In this document: positions 54,900-64,000 of the stretch, piece after piece
Numbering within the stretch: the stretch's first letter is position 1
How the letters are laid out: every line of letters starts with the position of its first letter
Assembly (NCBI RefSeq): GCF_026343115.1
Contig: NZ_JAPEMC010000007.1
Span: forward strand, 22,604 to 86,603
Direction: 5' to 3'
DNA length: 64,000 bases
From: Streptomyces sp. NBC_00102
GTDB taxonomy: Bacteria; Actinomycetota; Actinomycetes; Streptomycetales; Streptomycetaceae
Made by a program: the position numbers and the translations under genes
Notes under the pieces: generated by a model
The model's database searches: none
The model's input: only the letters and a program-made list of their open reading frames with translations
What the model was told of the DNA's origin: nothing

Positions 54900-55947
54900 G
54901 GCGGGCGCTCCTCATCTGTGCGGCCTTCTTGCGCAGCCCGGCGGCCACCCGCAGGGCCAGGATCCGGTCTGCGGCGATCGCGAGCAGCAGCAGGAAGCCG
55001 TTGATCGCGGTGACCCAGACGGAACTGACGCCGATGGCCGGGAGCACGCTGTTGATCGAGGTGAGCAGGAGGGCGCCGAGGGCGGCTCCGTAGACCGTGC
55101 CGGAGCCTCCGGTGAAGGCGACGCCGCCGACGACGACGGCGCTGACGACGGTGAGTTCGTATCCGTTGCCGGTGGCGGAGTCGACGTTGCCGAAGCGGGC
55201 GAGGTAGAGAGCGCCGGCAAGTCCGGCGAGCGCGCCGCAGAGCACGTACGCCGTCATGATCCGGGCCCGGACCGGGATGCCGGCGAGGCGGGCGGCCTCG
55301 GGGCTGGAGCCGAGCGCGTAGAGGTCCCGTCCGCTGTGGTAGCTGCGCAGGTAGTAGGCGACGGCGACCAGCACGACGACGGCGAGCAGGGCGAGGTAGG
55401 GCAGCACCCAGATCCCGTCGTGCCCGAAGGCGACGAATCCGTCGGGGAGGGCGTCGGCGGTGATCTGGCGGGAGCCGACCCAGATGGAGTCGATGCCCCG
55501 GACGATGTAGAGGGTGCCGAGGGTGACGACGAGCGCGGGCACCTTGCCGAGGCTGACCAGGGCTCCGTTGAGGACGCCGAAGAGGATGCCGAGGCCGACC
55601 GCGATCAGGACGGCCACCAGGGGGCTTCCGCCGCCCTGGAGGTGGACGCCGGCGCCGAAGGCGGAGATGCCGAGCACCGAGCCGACGGAGAGGTCCACGT
55701 TGCGGGTGATGACCACGACCGCCTGGCCGACGGCGACCAGGACCAGGATGGTCGCGTTGAGCATCAGGTCCTTGATGCCCTGCTCGGACAGGAACTCGGT
55801 GTTGGACAGCTGGGTGACGCCGAGCATCACCACGAGGACGAGGGCGACGGCCAGTTCGCGGGCCTTGAACACCTTGTCGACGAGTCGCCGTGAGGCGACG
55901 GACTGGGGTGCGGGTTCGTGCCGCACCGGCTCTGCAGCCATGGTCAT
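54892..55947 (-). CDS. rhaP: Rhamnose ABC transporter permease
   Basis: 351 aa membrane protein with [40 protein letters not shown] and [20 protein letters not shown], the same family signature as RhaQ. Its ATG (55947) overlaps the ATPase stop as ATGA, the next link in a four-gene coupled transporter operon. Confidence 0.9.
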   Translation of the reverse strand: MTMAAEPVRHEPAPQSVASRRLVDKVFKARELAVALVLVVMLGVTQLSNTEFLSEQGIKDLMLNATILVLVAVGQAVVVITRNVDLSVGSVLGISAFGAGVHLQGGGSPLVAVLIAVGLGILFGVLNGALVSLGKVPALVVTLGTLYIVRGIDSIWVGSRQITADALPDGFVAFGHDGIWVLPYLALLAVVVLVAVAYYLRSYHSGRDLYALGSSPEAARLAGIPVRARIMTAYVLCGALAGLAGALYLARFGNVDSATGNGYELTVVSAVVVGGVAFTGGSGTVYGAALGALLLTSINSVLPAIGVSSVWVTAINGFLLLLAIAADRILALRVAAGLRKKAAQMRSARHA

Positions 55948-57473
55948 GCCGCGTTCCTTCCTCGGGCGGCACGGCCGGTCGCCGCCGCCATCACGGTCTC
56001 CTCGGTCGCCTCGGACCGGGGGATCTCGGCGGTCAGCCGTCCTTCGTGCATCACCAGCACGCGGTCGGCCATGCCGAGGATCTCCGGGAGGTCGGAGGAG
56101 ATCATCAGCACCGCGACGCCCTCGGCCGCCAGGGAGGAGAGCAGCCGGTGCACCTCGGCCTTGGTGCCGACGTCGATGCCGCGGGTGGGTTCGTCCACGA
56201 TGAGCACCTGCGGGCGGGTCGCCAGCCATTTGGCGAGGACGACCTTCTGCTGGTTGCCGCCGGAGAGGGTTCCGACGACGTCGGCGAGGCGGGCGTACTT
56301 GACCTGGAGCCTGACGGCCCAGTCGACCGCGCGGTCGCGCTCGGCGCCGCGGTCCATCAGTCCGGCGCGGGTGGTCTCGGCGAAGCCGGTGAGGCCGATG
56401 TTGCGTTCGATGGACATGTCCATCACCAGGCCCTGGGCCCGGCGGTCCTCGGGTACGAGGGCGAGTCCGGCGGCCATCGCGACACTCGGGGCCCCGGAGG
56501 CCAGCTTCTTGCCGAGGACCTGGACCTCGCCGCCGTCGAACCGGTCGACGCCGAACACGGCGCGGGCCACTTCGCTGCGGCCCGCGCCGACCAGTCCCGC
56601 GAGGCCGACGATCTCGCCGCGGCGTACGTCGAAGGAAACGTCGGTGAAGACGCCCTCGCGGGTCAGCCGTCGCACACTGAGGGCGACTTCGCCGATCTCG
56701 GTGACCTGCTTGGGGTACAGCTCTTCCAGGTCGCGGCCGACCATGCGGCGCACCAGGTCGTCCTCGCCCAGACCGTCGAGCGGTTCGCTGGAGATCCAGG
56801 CGCCGTCGCGAAGGGTCGTGACGCGCTGGCAGAGCGCGAAGATCTCCTCCAGGCGGTGCGAGATGAACAGCACCGCCGCTCCCTCGGCGCGGAGCGCCCT
56901 GACGACGCCGAACAGTCGGGCGACCTCACTTCCGGTGAGCGCGGCGGTGGGTTCGTCCATGATCAGGACGCGGGCATCGAAGGACAACGCCTTCGCGATC
57001 TCTACCAGTTGCTGATCGGCGATGGAGAGGCCGCGGGCGGGCTGGTCGGGGTCGAGGTCGACGCCGAGGCGTTCGAACAGCTCGGCGGCGGCCCGCTTGA
57101 CCGCACGGTGGTCCACCCGGCCGAGGGAGCGGCGGGGCTGACGGCCCACGAAGATGTTCTCCGCGACGGACAGGTCCGGGAAGAGAGTCGGCTCCTGGTA
57201 GATCACCGCGACTCCCGCGTCGCGTGCGTCGGCCGGACCGTGGAACTCGACGGGCTCGCCGTCCAGCAGGACGGTGCCCGTGTCGGGGCGGTGCACGCCG
57301 GCGAGTGCCTTGATCAGGGTCGACTTCCCGGCGCCGTTCTCGCCGGCGAGGGCGTGCGCTTCTCCGGCGTACAGCCGCAGCGACACGCCACGCAGGGCCC
57401 GGACGGCACCGAAGGACTTGCTCACCCCCTCCAGTGCGAGCACCGGAGTCGTCTCCGGTTCGGGGTGCGTCAT
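55944..57473 (-). CDS. rhaT: Rhamnose ABC transporter ATPase (double domain)
   Basis: 509 aa with two ATPase halves. The first has Walker [25 protein letters not shown] and Walker [12 protein letters not shown]. The second has the degenerate loop [24 protein letters not shown] and [13 protein letters not shown]. Typical of ribose/rhamnose importers. ATG 57473 follows GGGAGA. First gene of the minus-strand operon; its upstream region has palindromic sites. Confidence 0.92.
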   Translation of the reverse strand: MTHPEPETTPVLALEGVSKSFGAVRALRGVSLRLYAGEAHALAGENGAGKSTLIKALAGVHRPDTGTVLLDGEPVEFHGPADARDAGVAVIYQEPTLFPDLSVAENIFVGRQPRRSLGRVDHRAVKRAAAELFERLGVDLDPDQPARGLSIADQQLVEIAKALSFDARVLIMDEPTAALTGSEVARLFGVVRALRAEGAAVLFISHRLEEIFALCQRVTTLRDGAWISSEPLDGLGEDDLVRRMVGRDLEELYPKQVTEIGEVALSVRRLTREGVFTDVSFDVRRGEIVGLAGLVGAGRSEVARAVFGVDRFDGGEVQVLGKKLASGAPSVAMAAGLALVPEDRRAQGLVMDMSIERNIGLTGFAETTRAGLMDRGAERDRAVDWAVRLQVKYARLADVVGTLSGGNQQKVVLAKWLATRPQVLIVDEPTRGIDVGTKAEVHRLLSSLAAEGVAVLMISSDLPEILGMADRVLVMHEGRLTAEIPRSEATEETVMAAATGRAARGRNAA

Positions 57474-57512
57474 GGATTTCTCCCGTGCTTGTGTCGGACG
57501 GAAGGCCCGACA

Positions 57513-57524
57513 TGAAATGTTTCA
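57513..57524. promoter_or_regulatory. Operator-like palindrome near the rhaT start
   Basis: TGAAATGTTTCA: arms TGAAA/TTTCA around TG, 40 bases before the rhaT start. Likely LacI-type half-site pair controlling the transport operon. Confidence 0.5.
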
Positions 57525-57757
57525 GTGGAGTTGCCGGGAAGCTAGCCCCGCCCCGTCGAACACGTCAAGGGGTGTTCCGCACCGAACGCGCCGAAACATC
57601 CGGCACACCCGTCGGGTCCAGCACCCATCGGGCCTGAACTGCGCACGCGGGAAGAGCGAGGCTGTTGTGGCCGGAGCGAAAACACGATCCGGTAACACGC
57701 CCGCCACCTCGCCGGAACCCTTGACGGCTTCCTCGCGGGGCACTAACTTCTCCCACG

Positions 57758-57775
57758 CAATGAATCGATTCATTG
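57758..57775. promoter_or_regulatory. Perfect palindromic operator upstream of rhaI
   Basis: CAATGAATCGATTCATTG is an 18-bp perfect palindrome with central CG, 52 bases before rhaI. The TGAATCGATTCA core fits the LacI-family consensus form and is the best candidate site for the regulator at 51-52 kb. Confidence 0.8.
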
Positions 57776-57826
57776 AATTCTTCCCGGCGGCTGCTGCTCG
57801 GGCCGCCCGCACATCCCGAGGTGGAC

Positions 57827-58993
57827 ATGCCTGACATCGCCGAAGTGAAGGCCGTACTCGCCGGCCAGCGGATCGAGACACCGTCCTGGGGCTACGGCAA
57901 CTCAGGTACCCGCTTCAAGGTGTTCGCGCAGGCCGGCGTGCCCCGGACCCCTTACGAGAAGCTGGACGACGCCGCGAAGGTGCACGAGTTCACCGGGATC
58001 GCGCCCGTGGTGTCGTTGCACATCCCCTGGGACCGGGTGGAGGACTTCGCCGCGCTGGCCGCGTACGCGAAGGACCGCGGCCTGGAGCTGGGGGCGATCA
58101 ACTCCAACACCTTCCAGGACGACGACTACAAGCTCGGCAGCGTCTGCCACCCGGACGCGAAGATCCGCGCCAAGGCCCTGAGCCATCTGCTGGAGTGCGT
58201 CGACATCATGGACGCGACCGGCTCCCGGGACCTGAAGCTCTGGTTCGCGGACGGCACCAACTACCCCGGCCAGGACGACATCGTGGCCCGCCAGGACCGG
58301 CTGGCGGAGGCGCTGGCCGCGGTGTACGAGCGCCTCGGCGACGACCAGCGGCTGCTGCTGGAGTACAAGTTCTTCGAGCCCGCCTTCTACACGACGGACG
58401 TGCCGGACTGGGGCACCGCGTACGCGCACTGCCTCAAGCTGGGACCGAAGGCGCAGGTGGTCGTGGACACCGGGCACCACGCCCCGGGCACCAACATCGA
58501 GTTCATCGTCGCGACGCTGCTGCGCGAGAGGAAGCTCGGCGCCTTCGACTTCAACTCCCGCTTCTACGCGGACGACGACCTGATGGTCGGCTCGGCGGAC
58601 CCCTTCCAGCTCTTCCGGATCATGCACGAGGTGGTCAAGAACGGCGGGCTGGACCCCGAGCGGGACGTCAACTTCATGCTCGACCAGTGCCACAACATCG
58701 AGGCGAAGATCCCGGCCGTCATCCGTTCGGTCATGAACGTCCAGGAGGCCACGGCCAAGGCCCTGCTCGTCGACGTGGACGCGCTGGCCACCGCCCAGCG
58801 CGACGGTGACGTACTCGGCGCCAACGAGGTACTGATGGACGCCTACAACACCGACGTACGTCCCCTGCTGCGCGAACTCCGCCAGGAGCAGGGCCTCGCG
58901 CCCGATCCGGTCGCCGCGTACCGCACGTCCGGCTGGCAGGAGAAGCTCGCGGCCGGCCGCGTCGGCGGCGACCAGGCCGGCTGGGGCGCCTGA
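57827..58993 (+). CDS. rhaI: L-rhamnose isomerase
   Basis: 388 aa, of the Pseudomonas stutzeri-type (xylose-isomerase-like barrel) and not the E. coli RhaA type. Metal- and substrate-site segments: INSNTFQDDDYKLGSVCHPD, LWFADGTNYPGQDD, LLEYKFFEPAFYTTDV, VVVDTGHHAPGTNIE and DFNSRFYADDDL. It converts L-rhamnose to L-rhamnulose. The ATG at 57827 has GAGGT close upstream; longer frames reach into the operator. First gene of the plus-strand catabolic operon. Confidence 0.93.
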   Translation: MPDIAEVKAVLAGQRIETPSWGYGNSGTRFKVFAQAGVPRTPYEKLDDAAKVHEFTGIAPVVSLHIPWDRVEDFAALAAYAKDRGLELGAINSNTFQDDDYKLGSVCHPDAKIRAKALSHLLECVDIMDATGSRDLKLWFADGTNYPGQDDIVARQDRLAEALAAVYERLGDDQRLLLEYKFFEPAFYTTDVPDWGTAYAHCLKLGPKAQVVVDTGHHAPGTNIEFIVATLLRERKLGAFDFNSRFYADDDLMVGSADPFQLFRIMHEVVKNGGLDPERDVNFMLDQCHNIEAKIPAVIRSVMNVQEATAKALLVDVDALATAQRDGDVLGANEVLMDAYNTDVRPLLRELRQEQGLAPDPVAAYRTSGWQEKLAAGRVGGDQAGWGA

Positions 58994-59077
58994 CCCCGCC
59001 GCCGCACACCGCGGCCGTTCCGGCTCTCCACCCTGCTCGCGCTCTCCCGCATCCCCAGATCCCGAAGGACTCCCGTC

Positions 59078-61123
59078 ATGGCCTCCGCCACGCACACCAC
59101 GGCCGCCGCACTGATCGCACGGTCCCGTCGTCTCGGCTCCGACCCGCGCAACACCAACTACGCGGGCGGCAACACCTCCGCCAAGGGCACCGGGACCGAC
59201 CCGGCGACCGGCGGCGACGTCGAGCTCCTCTGGGTCAAGGGGTCCGGCGGCGACCTCGGCACCCTCACCGAAACGGGTCTGGCCGCACTCCGGGTGGACC
59301 GGCTGCTCGCTCTCAAGGACGTCTACCCGGGGGTGGAGCGCGAAGACGAGATGGTCGCGGCCTTCGACTACTGCCTGCACGGCAGGGGTGGGGCGGCCCC
59401 CTCCATCGACACCGCGATGCACGGCCTGGTCGGCGCCGCGCACGTGGATCATCTGCACCCGGACTCGGGCATCGCGCTGGCCTGCGCTTCGGACGGCGAG
59501 AAGCTGACCACCGACTGCTTCGGCGACAAGGTGGTCTGGGTGCCCTGGCGCCGCCCCGGCTTCCAGCTCGGCCTGGACATCGCCGCGGTCAAGGAGGCGA
59601 ACCCGCAGGCCGTCGGCTGCGTCCTCGGCGGCCACGGCATCACCGCCTGGGGCGACACCTCCGAGGAGTGCGAGGCCAACTCGCTCTTCATCATCCGCAC
59701 CGCCGAGGAGTACCTCGCGCGGAAGGGCAGGGCCGAGCCCTTCGGCCCGGTGCTCGCGGGGTACGAGCCGCTGCCCGAGGCCGAGCGCCGGGAGCGCGCC
59801 GCCGCCCTGGCCCCGGTGATCCGCGGCCTGGCCTCCCAGGACCGCCCGCAGGTCGGCCACTTCCACGACACCGAGGCCGTACTGGACTTCGTCTCCCGGG
59901 CCGAACACCCCAGGCTGGCCGCCCTCGGCACGTCCTGCCCGGACCACTTCCTCCGTACCAAGGTGCGCCCGCTGGTCCTCGACCTTCCCGCCGGCGCCCC
60001 GCTGGACGAGGCGGTCGCGCGGCTGAAGGAGCTGCACCAGGAGTACCGGGCGGAGTACCGCGCCTACTACGACCGGCACGCCACCGCGGACTCCCCCGCC
60101 CTGCGCGGGGCCGACCCGGCGATCGTGCTGGTGCCGGGCGTCGGCATGTTCTCCTTCGGGAAGGACAAGCAGACCGCCCGGGTGGCCGGGGAGTTCTACC
60201 TCAACGCGATCAACGTGATGCGCGGCGCCGAGGCGGTCTCCACCTACGCGCCCATCGAGGAGTCGGAGAAGTTCCGCATCGAGTACTGGGCGCTGGAGGA
60301 GGCCAAGCTCCAGCGGATGCCGAAGCCCAAGCCTCTCGCCACCCGGATCGCGCTGGTGACGGGTGCCGGCAGCGGCATCGGCAAGGCCATCGCGCACCGT
60401 CTCGTCGCCGAGGGCGCCTGCGTCGTCGTCGCCGACCTGAACGCGGAGACCGCCGTGGCCGTCGCCGAGGAACTGGGCGGCCCCGACAAGGCGGTGGCCG
60501 TCACGGTGGACGTCACCTCCGAGGAGCGGATCACCGAGGCGTTCAAGGCCGCCGCGCTCGCCTTCGGCGGGGTGGACCTGGTCGTCAACAACGCCGGCAT
60601 CTCCATCTCCAAGCCGCTCCTGGAGACCACGGCCAAGGACTGGGACCTCCAGCACGACATCATGGCCCGCGGCTCGTTCCTCGTCTCCCGCGAGGCCGCC
60701 CGCGTCATGGTCGCGCAGGGGCTCGGCGGCGACATCGTGTACATCGCTTCCAAGAACGCCGTCTTCGCCGGACCGAACAACATCGCCTACTCCGCCACCA
60801 AGGCGGACCAGGCCCACCAGGTCCGGCTGCTCGCGGCCGAACTCGGCGAACACGGCATCCGCGTCAACGGCGTCAACCCCGACGGGGTCGTGCGGGGCTC
60901 GGGCATCTTCGCCGCGGGCTGGGGCGCCCAGCGCGCCGCGACGTACGGCATCGAGGAGGAGAAGCTCGGCGAGTTCTACGCCCAGCGCACCATCCTCAAG
61001 CGCGAGGTGCTGCCCGAGCACGTCGCGGGCGCGGTCTTCGCGCTCACCGGCGGCGACCTCACCCACACCACCGGGCTGCACATCCCGGTCGACGCGGGAG
61101 TGGCGGCGGCCTTCCTGCGCTGA
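59078..61123 (+). CDS. rhaE: Bifunctional rhamnulose-1-phosphate aldolase / lactaldehyde dehydrogenase-type SDR
   Basis: 681 aa. Residues ~1-400 are a class II aldolase domain with zinc ligands in HVDHLHPDSG and VLGGHGITAWG. Residues ~415-681 are an SDR domain with VTGAGSGIGKAI, VNNAGISIS and YSATKADQ (YxxxK). It splits rhamnulose-1-phosphate into DHAP and L-lactaldehyde and, by its SDR part, should oxidise lactaldehyde to lactate. GAAGGA precedes the ATG. Confidence 0.93.
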   Translation: MASATHTTAAALIARSRRLGSDPRNTNYAGGNTSAKGTGTDPATGGDVELLWVKGSGGDLGTLTETGLAALRVDRLLALKDVYPGVEREDEMVAAFDYCLHGRGGAAPSIDTAMHGLVGAAHVDHLHPDSGIALACASDGEKLTTDCFGDKVVWVPWRRPGFQLGLDIAAVKEANPQAVGCVLGGHGITAWGDTSEECEANSLFIIRTAEEYLARKGRAEPFGPVLAGYEPLPEAERRERAAALAPVIRGLASQDRPQVGHFHDTEAVLDFVSRAEHPRLAALGTSCPDHFLRTKVRPLVLDLPAGAPLDEAVARLKELHQEYRAEYRAYYDRHATADSPALRGADPAIVLVPGVGMFSFGKDKQTARVAGEFYLNAINVMRGAEAVSTYAPIEESEKFRIEYWALEEAKLQRMPKPKPLATRIALVTGAGSGIGKAIAHRLVAEGACVVVADLNAETAVAVAEELGGPDKAVAVTVDVTSEERITEAFKAAALAFGGVDLVVNNAGISISKPLLETTAKDWDLQHDIMARGSFLVSREAARVMVAQGLGGDIVYIASKNAVFAGPNNIAYSATKADQAHQVRLLAAELGEHGIRVNGVNPDGVVRGSGIFAAGWGAQRAATYGIEEEKLGEFYAQRTILKREVLPEHVAGAVFALTGGDLTHTTGLHIPVDAGVAAAFLR

Positions 61124-61175
61124 CCCCGGTCGGGGTGTCCGCCTGACTCCGGCCGGACACCCCCCGGCGGCACTC

Positions 61176-61268
61176 CCCGGGCCGCACACCCCGGGCCGCA
61201 CACCCCGGGCCGCACCCCCCGGCCGCACACCCCCGGGCCGCACACCCCGGGCCGCACGCCCCCGGCGG
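61176..61268. repeat. GC-rich ~14-bp tandem repeats
   Basis: Six or so imperfect copies of GGGCCGCACACCCC lie between rhaE and rhaB. They could form strong mRNA structure; non-coding. Confidence 0.75.
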
Positions 61269-61339
61269 CACTCCCCGCTCCCCGCTCGTATCTCGTTCAC
61301 CTGATCCACGATCAGCCGTTCGCCGCGGAGGCTATCCCC

Positions 61340-62836
61340 GTGACCACCACACCACCCTCCTCGGCCTTCCGTTCCGCGTTCGCCGCGGTCGATCTGGGCG
61401 CCACCAGCGGACGGGTGATCCTGGGCCGGGTCGGCCCGGACAATCTCGACCTCACCGAGGTGCACCGCTTCCCCAACACCCCCGTGCGCCTGCCCGACGG
61501 ACTGCGCTGGGACGTCCTCGCCCTCTTCCAGGGCGTGCTCGACGGGCTGCGCGAAGCGGCCCGGGCCGGCGGTGTCAGCTCCATCGGCGTGGACTCCTGG
61601 GCCGTGGACTACGGGCTCCTGGATGCGGACGGCGCGCTGCTCGGCTCGCCCCACCACTACCGGGACACCCGGACCGAGGGCGTGGCCGAGCGGGTGTGGG
61701 CGACGGTAGGGCCCGAGGAGCTGTACCGGATCACCGGTCTGCAGCATCTGCCGTTCAACACCGTGTTCCAGCTCGCCTCCGCCGCCGGGAGCGCCCAACT
61801 GGGCGCAGCACGCCGGCTGCTGCTCGTCCCCGACCTGCTCGTCCACTGGCTGACCGGTTCCGTCGGCGCCGAGGAGACCAACGCCTCCACCACGGGTCTC
61901 TTCGACGCCCGCACCGGAAGCTGGTCCCAGGACGTCCTCGAACGGCTCGGGATCGACCCCGCACTGCTGCCCGCGCTGCGGGCACCGGGCGACCCTGCCG
62001 GCACGCTGCTGCCGCACGTCGCCGCGTACGCCGGTCTGGACCCCCGGACCCCGGTGACCACGGTCGCCTCGCACGACACCGCCTCCGCCGTCGTCGCGGT
62101 CCCGGCCACCGAGCCGGACTTCGCCTACATCTCCTGCGGCACCTGGTCGCTCGCGGGCCTCGAACTGGACGCGCCGGTACTGACGGAGGCGTCCCGGGCA
62201 GCCAACTTCACCAACGAGCGCGGCATCGACGGCACCGTCCGCTATCTGCGGAACATCATGGGCATGTGGCTGTTCGAGGAGTGCCGGCGGACCTGGGAGC
62301 GGCAGGGGTTGCCGGCCCACATCCCCACCCTCCTCACGGAGGCGGCCCGCGCCACGCCGTTCACGGCCGTGATCGATCCGGACGCCCCCGAGTTCATGGC
62401 CCCGGGCGACATGCCCGGCCGTATCCAGGAGTACTGCCGCCGCACCGGCCAGCCGGTCCCCGAAGGCCAGGGGCCGCTGGTCCGCTGCATCCTGGAGAGC
62501 CTCGCCCTGGCCCACCGGAGTACGTTGCGTCAGGCCGCCGAGCTGGCCGGCCGTGACATCACCCGGGTCCACCTCGTCGGCGGGGGCTCGCGCAACGACC
62601 TGCTCTGCCAGCTCACCGCCGACGCCACCGGACTGCCCGTCGTCGCCGGCCCCACCGAGGCCACCGCGCTCGGCAACATCCTCGTCCAGGCCAGGGCAGC
62701 CGGGCTGGTCGGGGACCTGGCGTCGATGCGCCGTCTCGTCGCGGCCACCCAGCACCTGCGGCACTACAGCCCCAGTGGCGACGCGGCGGCCTGGGACGCG
62801 GCCGCCGCCCGGCTGGCCGGTCACACCGGCGGGTGA
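61340..62836 (+). CDS. rhaB: Rhamnulokinase
   Basis: 498 aa FGGY-family kinase: AAVDLGATSGRVILGRV (phosphate loop) at the start, SIGVDSWAVDYGLLD, VASHDTASAVVAVP, YISCGTWSLAGLE and HLVGGGSRNDLLCQLTADAT (ATP site). It phosphorylates L-rhamnulose at O-1. GTG start with GGAGG eight bases upstream. It ends the catabolic operon; a truncated regulator gene meets it tail to tail 40 bases on. Confidence 0.93.
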   Translation: MTTTPPSSAFRSAFAAVDLGATSGRVILGRVGPDNLDLTEVHRFPNTPVRLPDGLRWDVLALFQGVLDGLREAARAGGVSSIGVDSWAVDYGLLDADGALLGSPHHYRDTRTEGVAERVWATVGPEELYRITGLQHLPFNTVFQLASAAGSAQLGAARRLLLVPDLLVHWLTGSVGAEETNASTTGLFDARTGSWSQDVLERLGIDPALLPALRAPGDPAGTLLPHVAAYAGLDPRTPVTTVASHDTASAVVAVPATEPDFAYISCGTWSLAGLELDAPVLTEASRAANFTNERGIDGTVRYLRNIMGMWLFEECRRTWERQGLPAHIPTLLTEAARATPFTAVIDPDAPEFMAPGDMPGRIQEYCRRTGQPVPEGQGPLVRCILESLALAHRSTLRQAAELAGRDITRVHLVGGGSRNDLLCQLTADATGLPVVAGPTEATALGNILVQARAAGLVGDLASMRRLVAATQHLRHYSPSGDAAAWDAAAARLAGHTGG

Positions 62837-62878
62837 CCGCCGTCCGGCCGGGACCGGCGACGGAGAGCGGTCGTCAGC

Positions 62879-63907
62879 TGCCGTACCCGGCACGTCGGGC
62901 AGCCGGTCCGGCAGGAACGTGCGCTGCAGCGCCAGCACGAGGGCGTGTTCCTCGCTGTGGCTGCGCAGCGCCTCAAGGGCCAGGGCACACGCCTGGGCGA
63001 GCTGGGAGAGCAGCTCGCGGTCGTCGGCGCCGACGAGTGTCGCGGCGTCGACGGCGAGCGCGACCGGCGGGCGGCCCCGCTTGGTGCGGGCCAGGACCAG
63101 CGCCACCCGGTCGGGGAAGACGTCGGAGTGGCGGTTTCCGTACCGGCAGGCGGCTTCTCTCCACTCGGCGCCCGACAGGACGGCGATCTCCGTGCCGGTA
63201 CCGTCGCCGAGGGCCTTCTCCGACAGGAAGTCCAGCAGGCGGGGGTCGCCGTGCGCGAGGGTGACCGGCGGCTCTCCGGCTCCTCGGGGTCGGCCGGCCT
63301 GCCGCGGCACCAGGTTGACGGTCTGCCCGTCGGGGCTGAGGGCGACGGCCACGGCGGGCGAGTACATCAGCGCGGCGGCTCCTGCCGCCGCCGCGTGGGT
63401 GAAGGACTCGCCGTCCCTCGCCCCGTACACGGCGAGGGTGCTGCTGTTCAGCGCGGCGACCCGGGTCGCGAGCCGCTCGGCACGGCGGCGGGCGCGGGCG
63501 TACCGGAGGGCGGCGGTGACGGTCGCCAGGAGTTCGTCCGGGGCGATCGGCTCACTGAGGTAGGCGTCGGCACCCCGGTGCAGCCCCTGGGTGCGGTCGC
63601 TCACCTCGATCGCCGTGGCCGAGACGTGGATGACGGGCAGATGGGCGGTCCGGGGGTCGGCCTTGATCTGCTCGCACACCTCGAATCCGCTCATGTCCGG
63701 CAGTTTCACGTCGACGATCGCCAGTTCGGGCAGCAGTGCGTCGGGCGACTTCGCGAGCAGCGCGAGGCCTTCGGCGCCGTCGGCTGCCTCCACGACCGTG
63801 TGTCCGGCGCGGCGCAGCCAACTTCCCACGATGTAACGATTGGTGTCGTTGTCGTCGAGAACCATGACCGTGGCGACCGCACTGTCCGCGTGCGGCTGGG
63901 GACTCAT
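62879..63907 (-). pseudogene. Receiver-GAF regulator missing its C-terminal phosphatase domain
   Basis: The ATG at 63907 opens a receiver domain (VMVLDDNDTNRYIVGSWLRR, phospho-Asp in LAIVDVKLPDMSGFEV). The usual Lys-Pro appears as Ser-Glu-Pro (AYLSEPIAPDEL), seen in this family. A GAF-like domain follows, ending EEHALVLALQRTFLPDRLPD. In homologues this linker leads into a SpoIIE/PP2C phosphatase. Here similarity stops at LPDVPGT (~62879) and the frame runs antisense into rhaB without a nearby stop. Its start overlaps the upstream gene's stop (ATGA). Confidence 0.7.
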
Positions 63908-64000
63908 CTCGTGCCGCCTTCTTCGGCCCTGTGGGGGGACTCGTCCGGGGCCGGGTCCTGCTCCGGGAAGGTCCCGAACGCGTCGGCCAGCCGGGCGAGG
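63904..64000 (-). CDS. C-terminus of an upstream gene, probably sensor kinase (cut by window edge)
   Basis: The minus strand ends LARLADAFGTFPEQDPAPDE then a charged tail and TGA at 63904-63906, overlapping the receiver gene start as ATGA. Only about 31 codons are visible. A histidine kinase would be the usual partner of such a receiver-GAF-phosphatase gene, but no kinase motif is in view. Confidence 0.6.
   Translation of the reverse strand, partial: LARLADAFGTFPEQDPAPDESPHRAEEGGTR

Noticed and set aside
57902..63907. A 2,001-codon open frame on the minus strand
   Set aside because: Only the first ~340 codons resemble protein families; the rest is antisense of rhaB, rhaE and rhaI and reflects GC-rich codon bias.

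Overview
The window looks like a Streptomyces (or close relative) chromosome segment. It is very GC-rich with strong third-position G/C. It carries two giant LAL-type LuxR regulators, an NB-ARC/TPR regulator, a sortase-anchored lytic polysaccharide monooxygenase, a GH92 mannosidase and the actinobacterial form of L-rhamnose catabolism. No rRNA, tRNA or CRISPR array was seen.

Left part (1-12.5 kb): a broken NAD-epimerase gene; a translationally coupled folate pair (FTCD-type cyclodeaminase plus a FolD homologue lacking the usual catalytic lysine); a head-to-head junction of two 5'-truncated gene remnants (NRPS condensation domain and HAD phosphatase); a CE2-like esterase; a deoxyribosyltransferase-like protein; an aldo/keto reductase with a tiny coupled ORF; a LAL regulator; and a divergent tetR/nmrA pair with two palindromic operators between the genes. 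At 12.9-14.2 kb lies an IS701-like relic with terminal inverted repeats, CTAG at both ends and an intact GNAT acetyltransferase inside.

Middle (14.2-37.9 kb): a second LAL regulator precedes a same-strand run of an MBL-fold hydrolase, three alpha/beta hydrolases, an SDR and a cupin fragment. These are followed by VOC proteins, a 2OG-Fe(II) oxygenase-like protein, a secreted GH27 alpha-galactosidase with a CBM13 domain, an XRE/NB-ARC/TPR regulator, an AraC regulator, a non-heme chloroperoxidase-type hydrolase, a cell-wall-anchored AA10 LPMO and a two-component system.

37.9-41.6 kb is a visibly AT-richer island with three SUKH (SMI1/KNR4) immunity-type genes, IS5-like transposase debris and a 59-bp palindromic MITE-like insertion. 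The MITE has a CTAA target duplication and interrupts one immunity gene. Removing it with one target copy restores the reading frame at that site. The island looks like an eroded polymorphic-toxin immunity locus.

Right part (41.6-64 kb): a secreted GH92 alpha-mannosidase with a palindromic operator; a 55-codon ORF coupled to an ABC exporter half-transporter; an MFS fragment; a second ABC half-transporter; a DUF998 membrane protein; and a complete rhamnose regulon. The regulon has a LacI regulator, mutarotase, binding protein, two permeases and a double ATPase on the minus strand. Divergent from these are the isomerase, the bifunctional aldolase/dehydrogenase and the kinase. Together they import L-rhamnose and convert it to DHAP and, probably, lactate. 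The window ends in a receiver-GAF regulator that has lost its expected C-terminal phosphatase domain.

A recurring theme is small deletion scars. At least six genes are cut where they meet a neighbour, suggesting local genome erosion. All family assignments are from reading motifs; no searches were run.
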